Shown piece after piece: positions 42,388 to 51,800 of a stretch of 64,000 bases of DNA (the first letter of the stretch is position 1; each line of letters opens with the position of its first letter). The stretch spans positions 620,001-684,000 of the forward strand of contig NZ_CP150274.1 in assembly GCF_037977055.1 (NCBI RefSeq), given 5' to 3'. Origin of the DNA: Paenibacillus sp. FSL K6-1096. GTDB taxonomy: Bacteria > Bacillota > Bacilli > Paenibacillales > Paenibacillaceae. The notes beneath the pieces are model-generated. The model did no database searches and was not told the origin of the DNA. It saw only the letters and a program-made list of their open reading frames with translations. The translations under genes and the position numbers were made by a program.

Positions 42388-43361
42388 AAATGACGCTTAA
42401 CCTCCTCCAGCACCAGGGCAACCGCCTCTTCGAGCGTTCCGTTAATCCTTGCCCCGGCAGCACGGGTATGCCCGCCGCCGCCGAAGGCCTGTGCCAGCGC
42501 CGCTACATCCACCTTGCCTGCGGAGCGCAGGCTGGCCTTCACGGCCTGATCGTCGATGACCTTGAACAGAATGCCGACCTCAACCCCGCGGATGTTGCGC
42601 GGATAATTGACAATCCCTTCAAGATCCTCGTTCGCAGCTCCGCAATCCAGCATGTCCTGGGGCGTTACATACAGCCAGGCGATGTCCCCTTCGGGACTCA
42701 GTTGAAGGGTACTGAGCGCACGGTTCAATACCTTCACCTGGGGAAGGGTCATCTCTTCAAGCAGGGTCTCAGCCAGATCAGGACCATTCACGCCCAGCGC
42801 CAGCAGCTCGGATACAGCCGCCATCACCTTAGGCGAGGTATTGCTGTAGCGGAATCCGCCGGTATCTGTCAGCAGTCCGGTATAGACCGCTGTGGCGATA
42901 TCGATATCCCACTCCACCTCGAACGTCTTCAGCAGATCGAACAGAATCTCCGCTGTGGCTGCCGCATCCGGCTTGATCAGCGTCACCGAACCATACCCGT
43001 TATTCGTTGGATGATGATCGATATTCAGTATGAGTGCATCACTGGCGAAATGGTGCTGGGTCAGCCCCACCCGCTGGAAATCAGCACAATCCACACAAAT
43101 GATATGGCTGAACTTGCGCGGCAGCTTCTCCGCAGACAGATTCACAATCTGATCGGCATGCCACAGATATTCCATCCGCTTCGGAATCGGCCCCTCGTTC
43201 AGCATCGTGTATTTTTTGCCCAGACATGAGAGAAGCCAGCCCACCGCGAGGGTGGAGCTGACTGCATCTCCGTCCGGCTGAACATGCGACACTACAAGAT
43301 AATCGTCGTGTTCCAGCAGAAACTTACGCGCCTGCCGGAGACTTTGTTCATAGCTCTGCAT
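42384..43361 (-). CDS. nrnA: Bifunctional oligoribonuclease/PAP phosphatase NrnA
   Basis: This 325-residue DHH/DHHA1 phosphoesterase degrades nano-RNAs and 3'-phosphoadenosine 5'-phosphate. Landmarks are SHVQPDGDAVSSTLAV (residues 25-40), CVDCADFQRVG, the DHH motif NIDHHPTN near 113, DTGGFRYSNTSP and the C-terminal GGGGHTRAAGARING. The ATG follows aaaggagacggcga. It lies between rbfA and truB; B. subtilis keeps nrnA (ytqI) elsewhere, but this position is frequent in other Bacillota. Confidence 0.95.
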   Translation of the reverse strand: MQSYEQSLRQARKFLLEHDDYLVVSHVQPDGDAVSSTLAVGWLLSCLGKKYTMLNEGPIPKRMEYLWHADQIVNLSAEKLPRKFSHIICVDCADFQRVGLTQHHFASDALILNIDHHPTNNGYGSVTLIKPDAAATAEILFDLLKTFEVEWDIDIATAVYTGLLTDTGGFRYSNTSPKVMAAVSELLALGVNGPDLAETLLEEMTLPQVKVLNRALSTLQLSPEGDIAWLYVTPQDMLDCGAANEDLEGIVNYPRNIRGVEVGILFKVIDDQAVKASLRSAGKVDVAALAQAFGGGGHTRAAGARINGTLEEAVALVLEEVKRHL

Positions 43362-43387
43362 TCGCCGTCTCCTTTATGTTCCGTAGC

Positions 43388-43735
43388 CTATTCGTTTTTT
43401 TCGATCTCCCCGAGCAGCTTCTCGATATGACTTCCGTAAGCAACGGATTCATCGATCTTGAAGATCAGCTCCGGGGTGTGACGGAGGCGGATCGCCTTGC
43501 CGATCTCCGAGCGGAGGAAGCCCCCCGCTTTCTCGATCGCCTTGAGCGAGTCTGACTGCTGCGCCTCGTCTCCGAATACGCTCAGGTATACCTTGGCCTG
43601 TGACAAATCATTGGTCACATCTACGCCTGTTACCGTGACGAACCCGACACGCGGGTCCTTCAGCCCGGTTTGGATGAGCTGGCTCAGCTCTTTCTTGATC
43701 TGCTCGCCAACCCGTCCGGCTCTGATTTTAGACAT
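43388..43735 (-). CDS. rbfA: 30S ribosome-binding factor A
   Basis: This 115-residue KH-like protein binds the 30S subunit during late maturation of 16S rRNA. It starts [20 protein letters not shown], has [20 protein letters not shown] and [10 protein letters not shown], and ends with a typical [19 protein letters not shown] segment. The ATG follows aaagaggtgaaacaac. It directly follows infB; the ylxP gene found between them in B. subtilis is absent. Confidence 0.97.
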   Translation of the reverse strand: MSKIRAGRVGEQIKKELSQLIQTGLKDPRVGFVTVTGVDVTNDLSQAKVYLSVFGDEAQQSDSLKAIEKAGGFLRSEIGKAIRLRHTPELIFKIDESVAYGSHIEKLLGEIEKNE

Positions 43736-43753
43736 GTTGTTTCACCTCTTTGC

Positions 43754-46423
43754 TTAGCGCTCTACCGTTTCCATGATGAAAGCTTCGATGATATCGCCTT
43801 CCGCGATATCATTATAGCGTTCCAAAGTTATACCACATTCATAACCCTGGGCCACTTCTTTGGCGTCATCTTTGAAACGTTTCAAGGTGTCGATTTTGCC
43901 TGTGAAGACAACGATACCGCCGCGGATCAGGCGCAGCTCAGCATTGCGGGTAATTTTGCCGTCGGTAACCATACAGCCTGCGACACTGCCCACTTTGCTG
44001 ATTTTGAATACATTGCGCACTTCAGCGTGGCCGATAACACTCTCTTTATAGACGGGATCAAGCATCCCCTTCATGGCACTTTCAATTTCTTCAATTACGT
44101 TGTAGATGATGTTGTGCAGGCGTACATCCACCTTCTCCTGCTCTGCCGCAGCCTTCGTCTGGGCATCCGGACGAACGTTGAAGCCGATCACAATCGCGTT
44201 GGAGGCAGCCGCCAGGGTAATATCGGACTCGGTAATCGCTCCGGCACCGCTGTGAATGATCTTCACGCGCACGCCTTCGACTTCGATTTTGGCCAGAGAG
44301 CCCTTGAGCGCCTCAACCGAACCTTGTACGTCACCCTTGATAATCACGTTGAGATCCTTGATCTCGCCTTCCTTGATATGCTTGAACAGGTCATCCAGAG
44401 TTACACGGGTATTCGTGTTCAGCTCGGACTGGCGCTGTGTGGTAGAACGTCTGTCGGCAATGGCACGGGCTTTGCGCTCGTCCTCGAAGGCCATGAACGG
44501 ATCGCCCGCCTGCGGCACTTCGGTCAGACCGGTAATTTCCACCGGAGTGGAAGGTCCCGCTTCCTTGATTTTGCGTCCCTTGTCATTGACCATGGCACGG
44601 ACACGGCCGAAGCAGTTCCCTGCGACAAAAGCGTCTCCGACCTTCAGCGTACCGTTCTGCACGAGAATACGGGCCACCGGTCCGCGGTTCTTATCAAGCT
44701 CCGCTTCAATAACTGTACCGCGCGCCCGTTTGTCCGGGTTCGCCTTGTACTCATTCACCTCAGCCACGAGGAGAATCATCTCCAGCAGCTCTTCGAGGTT
44801 GATGCGCTGCTTCGCGGACAGGTTAACGAAGATCGTATCGCCGCCCCACTCTTCCGGCACCAGCTCGTAGTTGGTCAGCTCCTGCTTCACCCGGTCAGGG
44901 TCTGCACCCGGCTTGTCGATCTTGTTGACGGCAACAATGATCGGAAGTCCGGCAGCCTTGGCATGGTTGATCGCTTCCACAGTCTGCGGCATTACACCGT
45001 CATCTGCTGCTACAACGATGATCGTCATATCTGTCACCTGAGCTCCGCGCGCACGCATAGCTGTGAAGGCTTCGTGGCCAGGAGTATCCAGGAAGGTAAT
45101 TTTCTTCTGGTTGATTTCGACCTGATAAGCACCGATGTGCTGGGTGATTCCGCCTGCTTCGCCGCCGGTCACGTTCGTGGAACGAATGGCATCGAGCAAG
45201 GTGGTTTTACCATGGTCAACGTGACCCATGATGGTTACTACCGGCGGACGGGTCATCAGATCCTCTTCGGAGTCATTCTCTTCCACGGTCTCGAAGCTGT
45301 CTTCATCGACCGGAATCTTCACTTCTACTTCAACTCCGAATTCACCGGAGAGCAGCAGAATGGTATCGATATCCAGCTCCTGGTTGATGGTGGCCATAAC
45401 CCCCATCGAGATCAGCTTCTTAATTACTTCCGAAGCATCCTTGTGCAGCAGCTTCGCGGTTTCACCGACGGTCATGCTGCCGCGAACAATAATCTTCTTC
45501 GGTGTGTTGTCAATCTTCTCACGGTATACGGTCGGCTGGTTTCTGCCACGGTTATTATTCTTGCCGCCGCGGCCGCGGAAGTTACCGCCCTTGCCGTCTT
45601 CAAACCGTCTTTGGCCGCTGTTGTTGCCGCCCGGTCTGCCGCCGGTGGTGTTCTTCTTCGGTCCGCGGTCACCGCCGCGCGAGAAGTCGCCGCCGCTGCC
45701 TTGACCTTGGGTACGGTTGCCGCCGCCGGAGCCGCCTTGCGGACGGTTGCCGCCAGTAGAGCCGCCCTGCGGACGGTTGCCGCCGCCTGTGCTAGCCTGC
45801 GGACGGTTGCCGCCTGCGGAGCTGCCTTGGGTGCGGTTGCCGCCACCAGTGGTGCTGCCCTGCGGGCGGTTGCTGCCTGCGGAGCTGCCCTGGGTACGGT
45901 TGCCGCCTGCGGAGCCGCCTTGGGCGCGGTTGCCGCCGGAGCCGCTTTGCGGGCGGTTGCCGCCTGCGGAGCCGCCCTGCGGACGGTTACCTCCGCCGGA
46001 ATTGCCCTGAGGGCGCGAGTTCTGCGTTGTGCCTGATCCTTGTGTTCTGCGGGAATCTTGTCCGCTTTGGGGCCTTGGTGACATCGTCGATTGGTTGTTG
46101 TTTTGGTTACTGTTCATACCTACCTGCTTTTCCGATTGAATTTTGTTGGCATTCTGAGCACTGTGGGCTTCGGCTGTTACCGCACCGGCAGTTACTGCCG
46201 GGCGGCTGCTGGCGCCTGTGTCCCGCTTGGCTGCAGCGTTTGTCTTAATATCCTTGAAGAATTGTTCCACTTTGCTCACGGAGCTGTTCTCCATGACACT
46301 CATATGATTATTCACTGGAACATTCAAACGCTTCAGAATTGTAATAATTTCTTTGCTGCTCATGTTTAGAGACTTCGCGTATTCATATACGCGGAGCTTA
46401 TCTTTGTTATCTTCTTTAGTCAA
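43754..46423 (-). CDS. infB: Translation initiation factor IF-2
   Basis: IF-2 is the GTPase that places fMet-tRNA on the 30S subunit and promotes subunit joining. The 889-residue protein starts from TTG 46423, seven bases after ggaggtg. The N-terminal IF2_N motif is [21 protein letters not shown] long disordered tract of Gly/Asn/Arg/Pro/Gln/Ser repeats (about residues 115-305) follows. A second IF2_N, then the G domain with GHVDHGKT near 398, DTPGHEAF and NKID, and domains II-IV make up the rest. It sits in the nusA-infB operon. The repeat tract is unusual in length and regularity. Confidence 0.98.
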   Translation of the reverse strand: MTKEDNKDKLRVYEYAKSLNMSSKEIITILKRLNVPVNNHMSVMENSSVSKVEQFFKDIKTNAAAKRDTGASSRPAVTAGAVTAEAHSAQNANKIQSEKQVGMNSNQNNNQSTMSPRPQSGQDSRRTQGSGTTQNSRPQGNSGGGNRPQGGSAGGNRPQSGSGGNRAQGGSAGGNRTQGSSAGSNRPQGSTTGGGNRTQGSSAGGNRPQASTGGGNRPQGGSTGGNRPQGGSGGGNRTQGQGSGGDFSRGGDRGPKKNTTGGRPGGNNSGQRRFEDGKGGNFRGRGGKNNNRGRNQPTVYREKIDNTPKKIIVRGSMTVGETAKLLHKDASEVIKKLISMGVMATINQELDIDTILLLSGEFGVEVEVKIPVDEDSFETVEENDSEEDLMTRPPVVTIMGHVDHGKTTLLDAIRSTNVTGGEAGGITQHIGAYQVEINQKKITFLDTPGHEAFTAMRARGAQVTDMTIIVVAADDGVMPQTVEAINHAKAAGLPIIVAVNKIDKPGADPDRVKQELTNYELVPEEWGGDTIFVNLSAKQRINLEELLEMILLVAEVNEYKANPDKRARGTVIEAELDKNRGPVARILVQNGTLKVGDAFVAGNCFGRVRAMVNDKGRKIKEAGPSTPVEITGLTEVPQAGDPFMAFEDERKARAIADRRSTTQRQSELNTNTRVTLDDLFKHIKEGEIKDLNVIIKGDVQGSVEALKGSLAKIEVEGVRVKIIHSGAGAITESDITLAAASNAIVIGFNVRPDAQTKAAAEQEKVDVRLHNIIYNVIEEIESAMKGMLDPVYKESVIGHAEVRNVFKISKVGSVAGCMVTDGKITRNAELRLIRGGIVVFTGKIDTLKRFKDDAKEVAQGYECGITLERYNDIAEGDIIEAFIMETVER
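45695..46015 (-). repeat. Short tandem repeats in infB coding a [13 protein letters not shown] tract
   Basis: About a dozen GC-rich units of roughly 24-33 bases encode variants of G-G-N-R-(P/T)-Q-(G/A)-(G/S)-(S/T). Unit lengths are multiples of three, so the infB frame is kept. Such arrays are prone to slippage and to length differences among strains. Confidence 0.85.
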
Positions 46424-46745
46424 TAACTCCACCTCCGACAGTATCTCCAAGCGTTCTGGAGATCATTTCCGCGAATCCTTTATCCGTAACGGCCAGCACC
46501 ACGCGCTGGTCTTTACCAATACTTGCACCGAGTTCATCCCGGTGAAATGCGATTGCTAGTGGAATATCGTAGGTCCCGCATTTATCGCGGAACTTCTTCT
46601 GGGTATTATCTGAAGCGTCACCCGCCAGGACGACCAGCTTCGCCTCTGAAGACCGTACTGCCTTAAGCACAGCCTCGTCGCCGGTGACAATCTTGCCTGC
46701 TCTCATGGCAAGCCCTAAATAAGAAAGTGTCTTACTCTTGCTCAA
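46416..46745 (-). CDS. ylxQ: L7Ae-family ribosomal-like RNA-binding protein (YlxQ)
   Basis: This 109-residue protein has the L7Ae/L30e/S12e/Gadd45 fold, which binds kink-turn RNA. Landmarks are [38 protein letters not shown] and [19 protein letters not shown]. Start is TTG at 46745 after ggatagtgagga; it overlaps the rnpM end by 14 bases and the frame upstream belongs to the shadow of rnpM. It is the fourth gene of the nusA-infB operon and its end overlaps the infB start by eight bases. Confidence 0.9.
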   Translation of the reverse strand: MSKSKTLSYLGLAMRAGKIVTGDEAVLKAVRSSEAKLVVLAGDASDNTQKKFRDKCGTYDIPLAIAFHRDELGASIGKDQRVVLAVTDKGFAEMISRTLGDTVGGGVID

Positions 46746-47046
46746 TGTCCTCACTATCCTTCGCTGCCAAAAACTGCTCCTCCACGGATGCAAAATCCCG
46801 GGCAAGCTGGGCATAGATTTCAGGACTGACCTGGCATTTCAAGGCCCGGTCCAGTGCTTTGTTTTTTTGTGCCAGCTTGAAATACTCCAGCTTGCCGCAG
46901 ATATAAGCGCCACGGCCCGACTTCTTGCCTGTCAGATCGATCAGCACTTCACCTTCCGGCGTTCTCACCACGCGAATGAGCTCTTTCTTGGGCATCATCT
47001 GCTGGCTGGCCACGCATTTGCGCAGCGGCACCTTTCGTTGCTTCAT
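46732..47046 (-). CDS. rnpM: YlxR family RNA-binding protein (RnpM)
   Basis: This 104-residue small basic protein carries the YlxR motif set VPLRKCVASQQMMPKKELIR, then GKKSGRGAYIC (GRGAY signature). The family has recently been linked in B. subtilis to modulation of RNase P; that is established outside this sequence. The acidic C-terminal tail ([11 protein letters not shown]) is longer than usual. The ATG follows gggaggcgttacta. It lies between nusA and ylxQ as in B. subtilis. Confidence 0.94.
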   Translation of the reverse strand: MKQRKVPLRKCVASQQMMPKKELIRVVRTPEGEVLIDLTGKKSGRGAYICGKLEYFKLAQKNKALDRALKCQVSPEIYAQLARDFASVEEQFLAAKDSEDIEQE

Positions 47047-47075
47047 TAGTAACGCCTCCCGTCAGTCAGCATTCA

Positions 47076-48173
47076 TTAATCAATGGAGACGGAATCCTGA
47101 TGCATTTCATCATTGGAAGATCTGGGTCTGCCGTATTCCTGCTCCGCCTGGGTCTCGCTCTTGATATCGATCTTCCAGCCGGTCAGCTTGGCGGCAAGGC
47201 GGGCATTCTGCCCCTTGATGCCGATGGCCAGCGATAATTGATAATCAGGAACAATAACACGCGCCATCTTCTCAGCTTCAAAGACCTGAACCTCAAGCAC
47301 CTTGGACGGGCTGAGCGCATTGGCTACGTACTCCTGCACAAGCTCGGAATAGCGGACAATATCAATCTTCTCGCCGCGCAGCTCCGTTACGATGGTCTGT
47401 ACGCGTGTACCTCTCGGCCCTACGCAGGAGCCGACCGGGTCCACCTCAGGGTTACGCGAGTATACAGCAATCTTGGAACGGAAGCCGGCTTCCCGGGCCA
47501 CGGAACGGATCTCCACAACCCCGTCAAAAATCTCAGGCACCTCCAGCTCGAACAGACGCTTCAGGAGACCCGGATGACTGCGGGACAGCATGATCTGCGG
47601 CCCTTTGGTCGTGTTCTCCACTTTGGTGATATATGCCTTGATACGCTCGCTTTGTTTGAACTTCTCTCCGGGCATCAGCTCGCTCAGCGGAAGCACCGCT
47701 TCAATTTTGCCAAGGTCCACATAGATGTTGCGCATATCCTGACGCTGGACAAGGCCGGTGACGATATCATCTTCCTTGTCGATAAAAGCGTTATAGATCA
47801 GGCCACGCTCCGCTTCGCGGATGCGCTGGGTCACCACCTGCTTCGCGGTCTGCGCTGCAATCCGGCCGAAATCACGCGGGGTAACCTCCTGCTCGGCGAC
47901 ATCCTCCAGCTGGAAGTGCGGGTTGATCTCCCGGGCGGAGAGAAGCGAGATTTCCGTCCGCGGGTCCAGCACCTCCTCCACAATCAGCTTGCGGGCGAAC
48001 ACCTTGATAACGCCTGTGTTGCGGTTCATATCCACACGCACATTCTGCGCCGCATTGAAATTGCGTTTATAGCTGGAGATCAGCGCAGCCTCGATGGCTT
48101 CGAACAGCACATCCTTGCTGATGCCTTTCTCCCTTTCCAGTTCATTCATAGCTTCAATAAACTCCATACTCAT
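47076..48173 (-). CDS. nusA: Transcription termination/antitermination factor NusA
   Basis: This 365-residue protein binds RNA polymerase and nascent RNA. An N-terminal RNAP-binding domain (MEFIEAMNELEREKGISKDV) precedes the S1 domain (IVTGLVQRQDMRNIYVDLGK). Two KH domains follow (DPVGSCVGPRGTRVQTIVTE, and SLAIGIKGQNARLAAKLTGW). There are no C-terminal acidic repeats, normal for Bacillota. The start at 48173 (ATG AGT ATG) follows aaagggggaccggaatttc; the second ATG two codons in is equally possible. It lies downstream of rimP. Confidence 0.98.
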   Translation of the reverse strand: MSMEFIEAMNELEREKGISKDVLFEAIEAALISSYKRNFNAAQNVRVDMNRNTGVIKVFARKLIVEEVLDPRTEISLLSAREINPHFQLEDVAEQEVTPRDFGRIAAQTAKQVVTQRIREAERGLIYNAFIDKEDDIVTGLVQRQDMRNIYVDLGKIEAVLPLSELMPGEKFKQSERIKAYITKVENTTKGPQIMLSRSHPGLLKRLFELEVPEIFDGVVEIRSVAREAGFRSKIAVYSRNPEVDPVGSCVGPRGTRVQTIVTELRGEKIDIVRYSELVQEYVANALSPSKVLEVQVFEAEKMARVIVPDYQLSLAIGIKGQNARLAAKLTGWKIDIKSETQAEQEYGRPRSSNDEMHQDSVSID

Positions 48174-48199
48174 GAAATTCCGGTCCCCCTTTCAAGACG

Positions 48200-48667
48200 T
48201 TAAAAAATAATGGCCAATCTCGCACTGGCGACCTTGGCATACGGTACAACATGCTGTTTTTTGCCCGCGGAGATGAGCAGTTCCTCGTTCTCGAACGAGA
48301 GCAAACGACCTTCGAATTCCTTGAGTCCCTGAATCGGCTCATACACCGTTACAAAGACATCCTTGCCGACCGCTTTGGCAACATCTGCGGCTTTCTTGAG
48401 CGGACGTTCAGCTCCAGGCGAGGATACCTCAAGGAAATAAGCTTCGGAGAACGGATCGTTCTCATCCAGCTTCTGGCTGATATATTCACTGATGGTGCCG
48501 CAGTCATCAATATCGATGCCGCCTTCTTTGTCTACGAATATGCGCAGGAACCAGTTCGAGCCTTCCTTCACGTATTCCACGTCCACCAGTTCAAAGCCAT
48601 TGTCCTCAAGATAGGACCCGAGCAGCTGCTCTACCGTTTGTTTAATTTTGGATTTAGATGTGCTCAA
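48200..48667 (-). CDS. rimP: Ribosome maturation factor RimP
   Basis: This 155-residue protein needed for 30S assembly has an N-terminal alpha/beta domain (VEQLLGSYLEDNGFELVDVE, then DDCGTISEYISQKLDENDPF), YFLEVSSPGAERPL near residue 75, and a C-terminal SH3-like domain. TTG at 48667, eight bases after ggaggt, gives a length next to the B. subtilis protein (156). It is the first gene of the rimP-nusA-rnpM-ylxQ-infB operon and follows the polC terminator. Confidence 0.95.
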   Translation of the reverse strand: MSTSKSKIKQTVEQLLGSYLEDNGFELVDVEYVKEGSNWFLRIFVDKEGGIDIDDCGTISEYISQKLDENDPFSEAYFLEVSSPGAERPLKKAADVAKAVGKDVFVTVYEPIQGLKEFEGRLLSFENEELLISAGKKQHVVPYAKVASARLAIIF

Positions 48668-48713
48668 AAGAAAATTACCTCCACGAACTTGTCTTTTGCT
48701 ATATACCAAAGAT

Positions 48714-48737
48714 AAAGAGTGGGTTTCCCCACTCTTT
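48714..48737 (-). terminator. Terminator of polC
   Basis: A perfect ten-base stem AAAGAGTGGG / CCCACTCTTT with a four-base loop lies about 105 bases after the polC stop codon and 46 bases before rimP. The following T run is short (ATCTTT). Confidence 0.75.
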
Positions 48738-48843
48738 ACACAACGGACTTATCTCATTATTACCAAAAAAATTATACCATAGTGCGTGTGTACTGACAAG
48801 TACCAGCCCTTGACTCCCCTTTTTGAGCCCTGAAACATAAGGG

Positions 48844-51800
48844 TTAGAACAAGGAGAGCTGGTTGCTCTCCGGCAGTCCGCGGAAGCAGCCCATGCCGGT
48901 CAGCAGCTCAATTACAGTCTTACTGGCCTTGGATTTCTGCTGGAAATCCTCAATGGAGAGGAACTCTCCCGCCTCCTTCGCCGCGGCGATATTGATGGCG
49001 GCGTTGTCACCGATCCCGGCCAGTGAGGAGAACGGCGGAATCAGACTCGTGCCGTCAACGGTGAACCTAGTCGCATCGGAACGGTACAGATCGATATTCT
49101 TGAAGGTGAAGCCGCGCGCCGTCATCTCCAGCGCCATCTCCAGCACCGGAAGCATTGCTTTCTCCTTCGGCAGCGCCTGGAAGCCCTTGCCTTCAATCTC
49201 TACAAGCTGCTTCAGAATCGCCTCATAGCCCTTGCAGCACAGCTCGATGTCGAAGTCGGCCGCGCGGACCGAGAAGTACGTTGCATAATATTCAATTGGA
49301 TAATACAGCTTGAAGAAGGCAGTCCGCACCGCAGAGATAACATACGCCGCAGCGTGGGCCTTCGGGAACATGTACTGGATTTTGAGGCAGGAATCAATAT
49401 ACCATTGCGGCACCTTGCAGTTCTTCATCTCTTCAATCCACTCCGGCGGCAGCCCTTTCCCTTTACGCACGCTTTCTGTGATTTTGAAGGCCAGACTGGC
49501 ATCCATACCCGCCTTATAAATCAGGTATAACATGATATCGTCACGGCAGCCGATAACCGTCTTGATGTTGCAGGTATTATTCTTGATCAGCTCCTGGGCA
49601 TTGCCGAGCCATACGCCGGTTCCATGGGACAGTCCGGAGATCTGCAGCAGGTCGGCGAAGCTGGAGGGCTTCGCTTCTACAAGCATCTGGCGGACGAACT
49701 TCGTCCCCATCTCCGGCACCCCGTAGGTGGCTACCGGAGTCCGGATCTGATCCGGCCGCACCCCGAGCGCATCCGTCGAGTTGAACATGCTCATGACCTT
49801 CGGATCATTCATCGGAATGGTCGTCGGATCCACCCCGGTCAGGTCCTGCAGCATCCGCATCATCGTCGGATCATCGTGGCCGAGGATATCGAGCTTCAGC
49901 AGGTTGGCGTCGAAGGCGTGATAGTCGAAATGAGTCGTTTTCCACTCTGAGGTCACATCATCTGCCGGGTACTGTACGGGCGTAATATCTTCAATCTCCA
50001 TATAATCCGGCAAAACCACAATCCCTCCGGGATGCTGGCCGGTGCTGCGCTTAACGCCGGTACATCCGGCAGCCAGCCGCCCGACCTCTGCGCCGCGCCA
50101 CCGCTTCTGGTGATGCTCCTCATATTTCTTGGCGAAGCCGTAGGCGGTCTTCTCCGCAACCGTACCGATCGTTCCCGCCCGGAATACATTGTCCGGCCCG
50201 AACATGGTTTTGGTGAAGTTATGGGCATTCGGCTGGTATTCCCCGGAGAAGTTAAGGTCGATATCGGGAACCTTGTCTCCCTTGAAGCCCAGGAAGGTCT
50301 CAAACGGAATATCCTGGCCTTCCCCCTTCAGCTTGCCGCCGCAATCCGGGCAGTCCTTGTCCGGCAGGTCGAAGCCGCTCGGCACACTGCCGTCCAGGAA
50401 CCATTCGCTGTGCCTGCATTCAGGATTCGTGCAGATATAATGAGCCGGAAGCGGGTTAACCTCGGAGATCCCGAGAAAGGTAGCGACAACCGACGAGCCT
50501 ACCGATCCGCGCGAGCCGACGAGATATCCGTCCTGGTTCGACTTTTTGACCAGCCGTTCAGAAATCAGATAGTTGGCGGAGAAGCCGTATTTGATAATCG
50601 GTGCAAGCTCTTTCTCCAGGCGGGCCACAACGACCTCCGGCAGCTCTTCGCCATAGATCGACTTGGCCGTGTTGTAGCAGGTATTGCGGATCTCATCATC
50701 CGCCCCTTCAATGATCGGCGTGAACAGGTCGCTGGGGAACAGATCATATTCCTCGAACCGTTCCGCCAGCTCAACCGTATTCGTGACCACGACCTCCATT
50801 GCCTTCTCCGCACCCAGGAATTCGAACTCGGCCAGCATCTCATCGGTCGTGCGGAAGTGGGCATCCGGCTTATTCTGGTCCTTCAGCGGACTGAACCCGG
50901 TAATCCCGTGGATAGTGATATCGCGGAACAGCTTGTCGCGCGGCTCCAGATAGTGCACATTGCCTGTTGCGATAACCGGCTTGTTCATCTGTTCGCCAAT
51001 CTCGCAGATTTTGCGCAAGACATTCCGCAGGTCCTCAGCGCTGGCGACAAAGCCCTTGTCCACCAGATGCATGTACATGGTCAGCGGCTGAATCTCCAGC
51101 ACATCATAGAACTGGGCAACCTCCATCGCTTCTTCCACCGTCTTGTTCAGCACCGTTTCGAAGAATTCGCCCCGCTCGCAGCCGGAGATCACCAATAGTC
51201 CGTCCCGGTACTCCTCCAGCTTGGATTTGGGAATGCAGGGTACCCGCTTGTAATATTCGGTATGAGACAGCGAGATCAGCTTATAGAGATTCTTCTTCCC
51301 GGCAGGATTCAGCGCATAAATATTGCAGTGAAACGGCCGCACATTCGACAGGTCATTGCCCACATAGTCATTCAGGCGGTCCAGCCGGGTGATCCCCTTC
51401 ATCTTCTCCGCGTCCGCCAGCAGACCGTTCAGAATGCCGCCCAGGGCAATCGTATCATCTACCGCCCGGTGATGGCTCTCCAGCAGCACCTTGTACTTGT
51501 CGGCCAGCGTGTTAAGCCGGTGATTCTTCATCGTCGGGAAAAGCAGACGCGCCAGCTCCAGCGTATCCAGCCACGGATTCGGAAGCGTGGCCCGGCCCAG
51601 CTTAGTAAGCGAAGCCTGAATGAAGCCCATATCGAAGCGCGCATTGTGGGCGACCAGAATGCTGTCACCGACAAACTCCACGAATTCCTCCAGCACAGGG
51701 GCCAGGTCAGGCGCATCCTTGACCATTTCATCAGTGATGTTAGTCAGCTGCTGAATGTGGTATGGAATCTTCTCATGCGGATTCACAAAGGTCGTATAAC

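Noticed and set aside
43670..46036. Long plus-strand frame of 788 codons opposite infB
   Set aside because: It is antisense to a complete infB, has no recognisable domain or RBS, and its residues (Ala/Arg-rich) follow from the GC-rich repeat tract.
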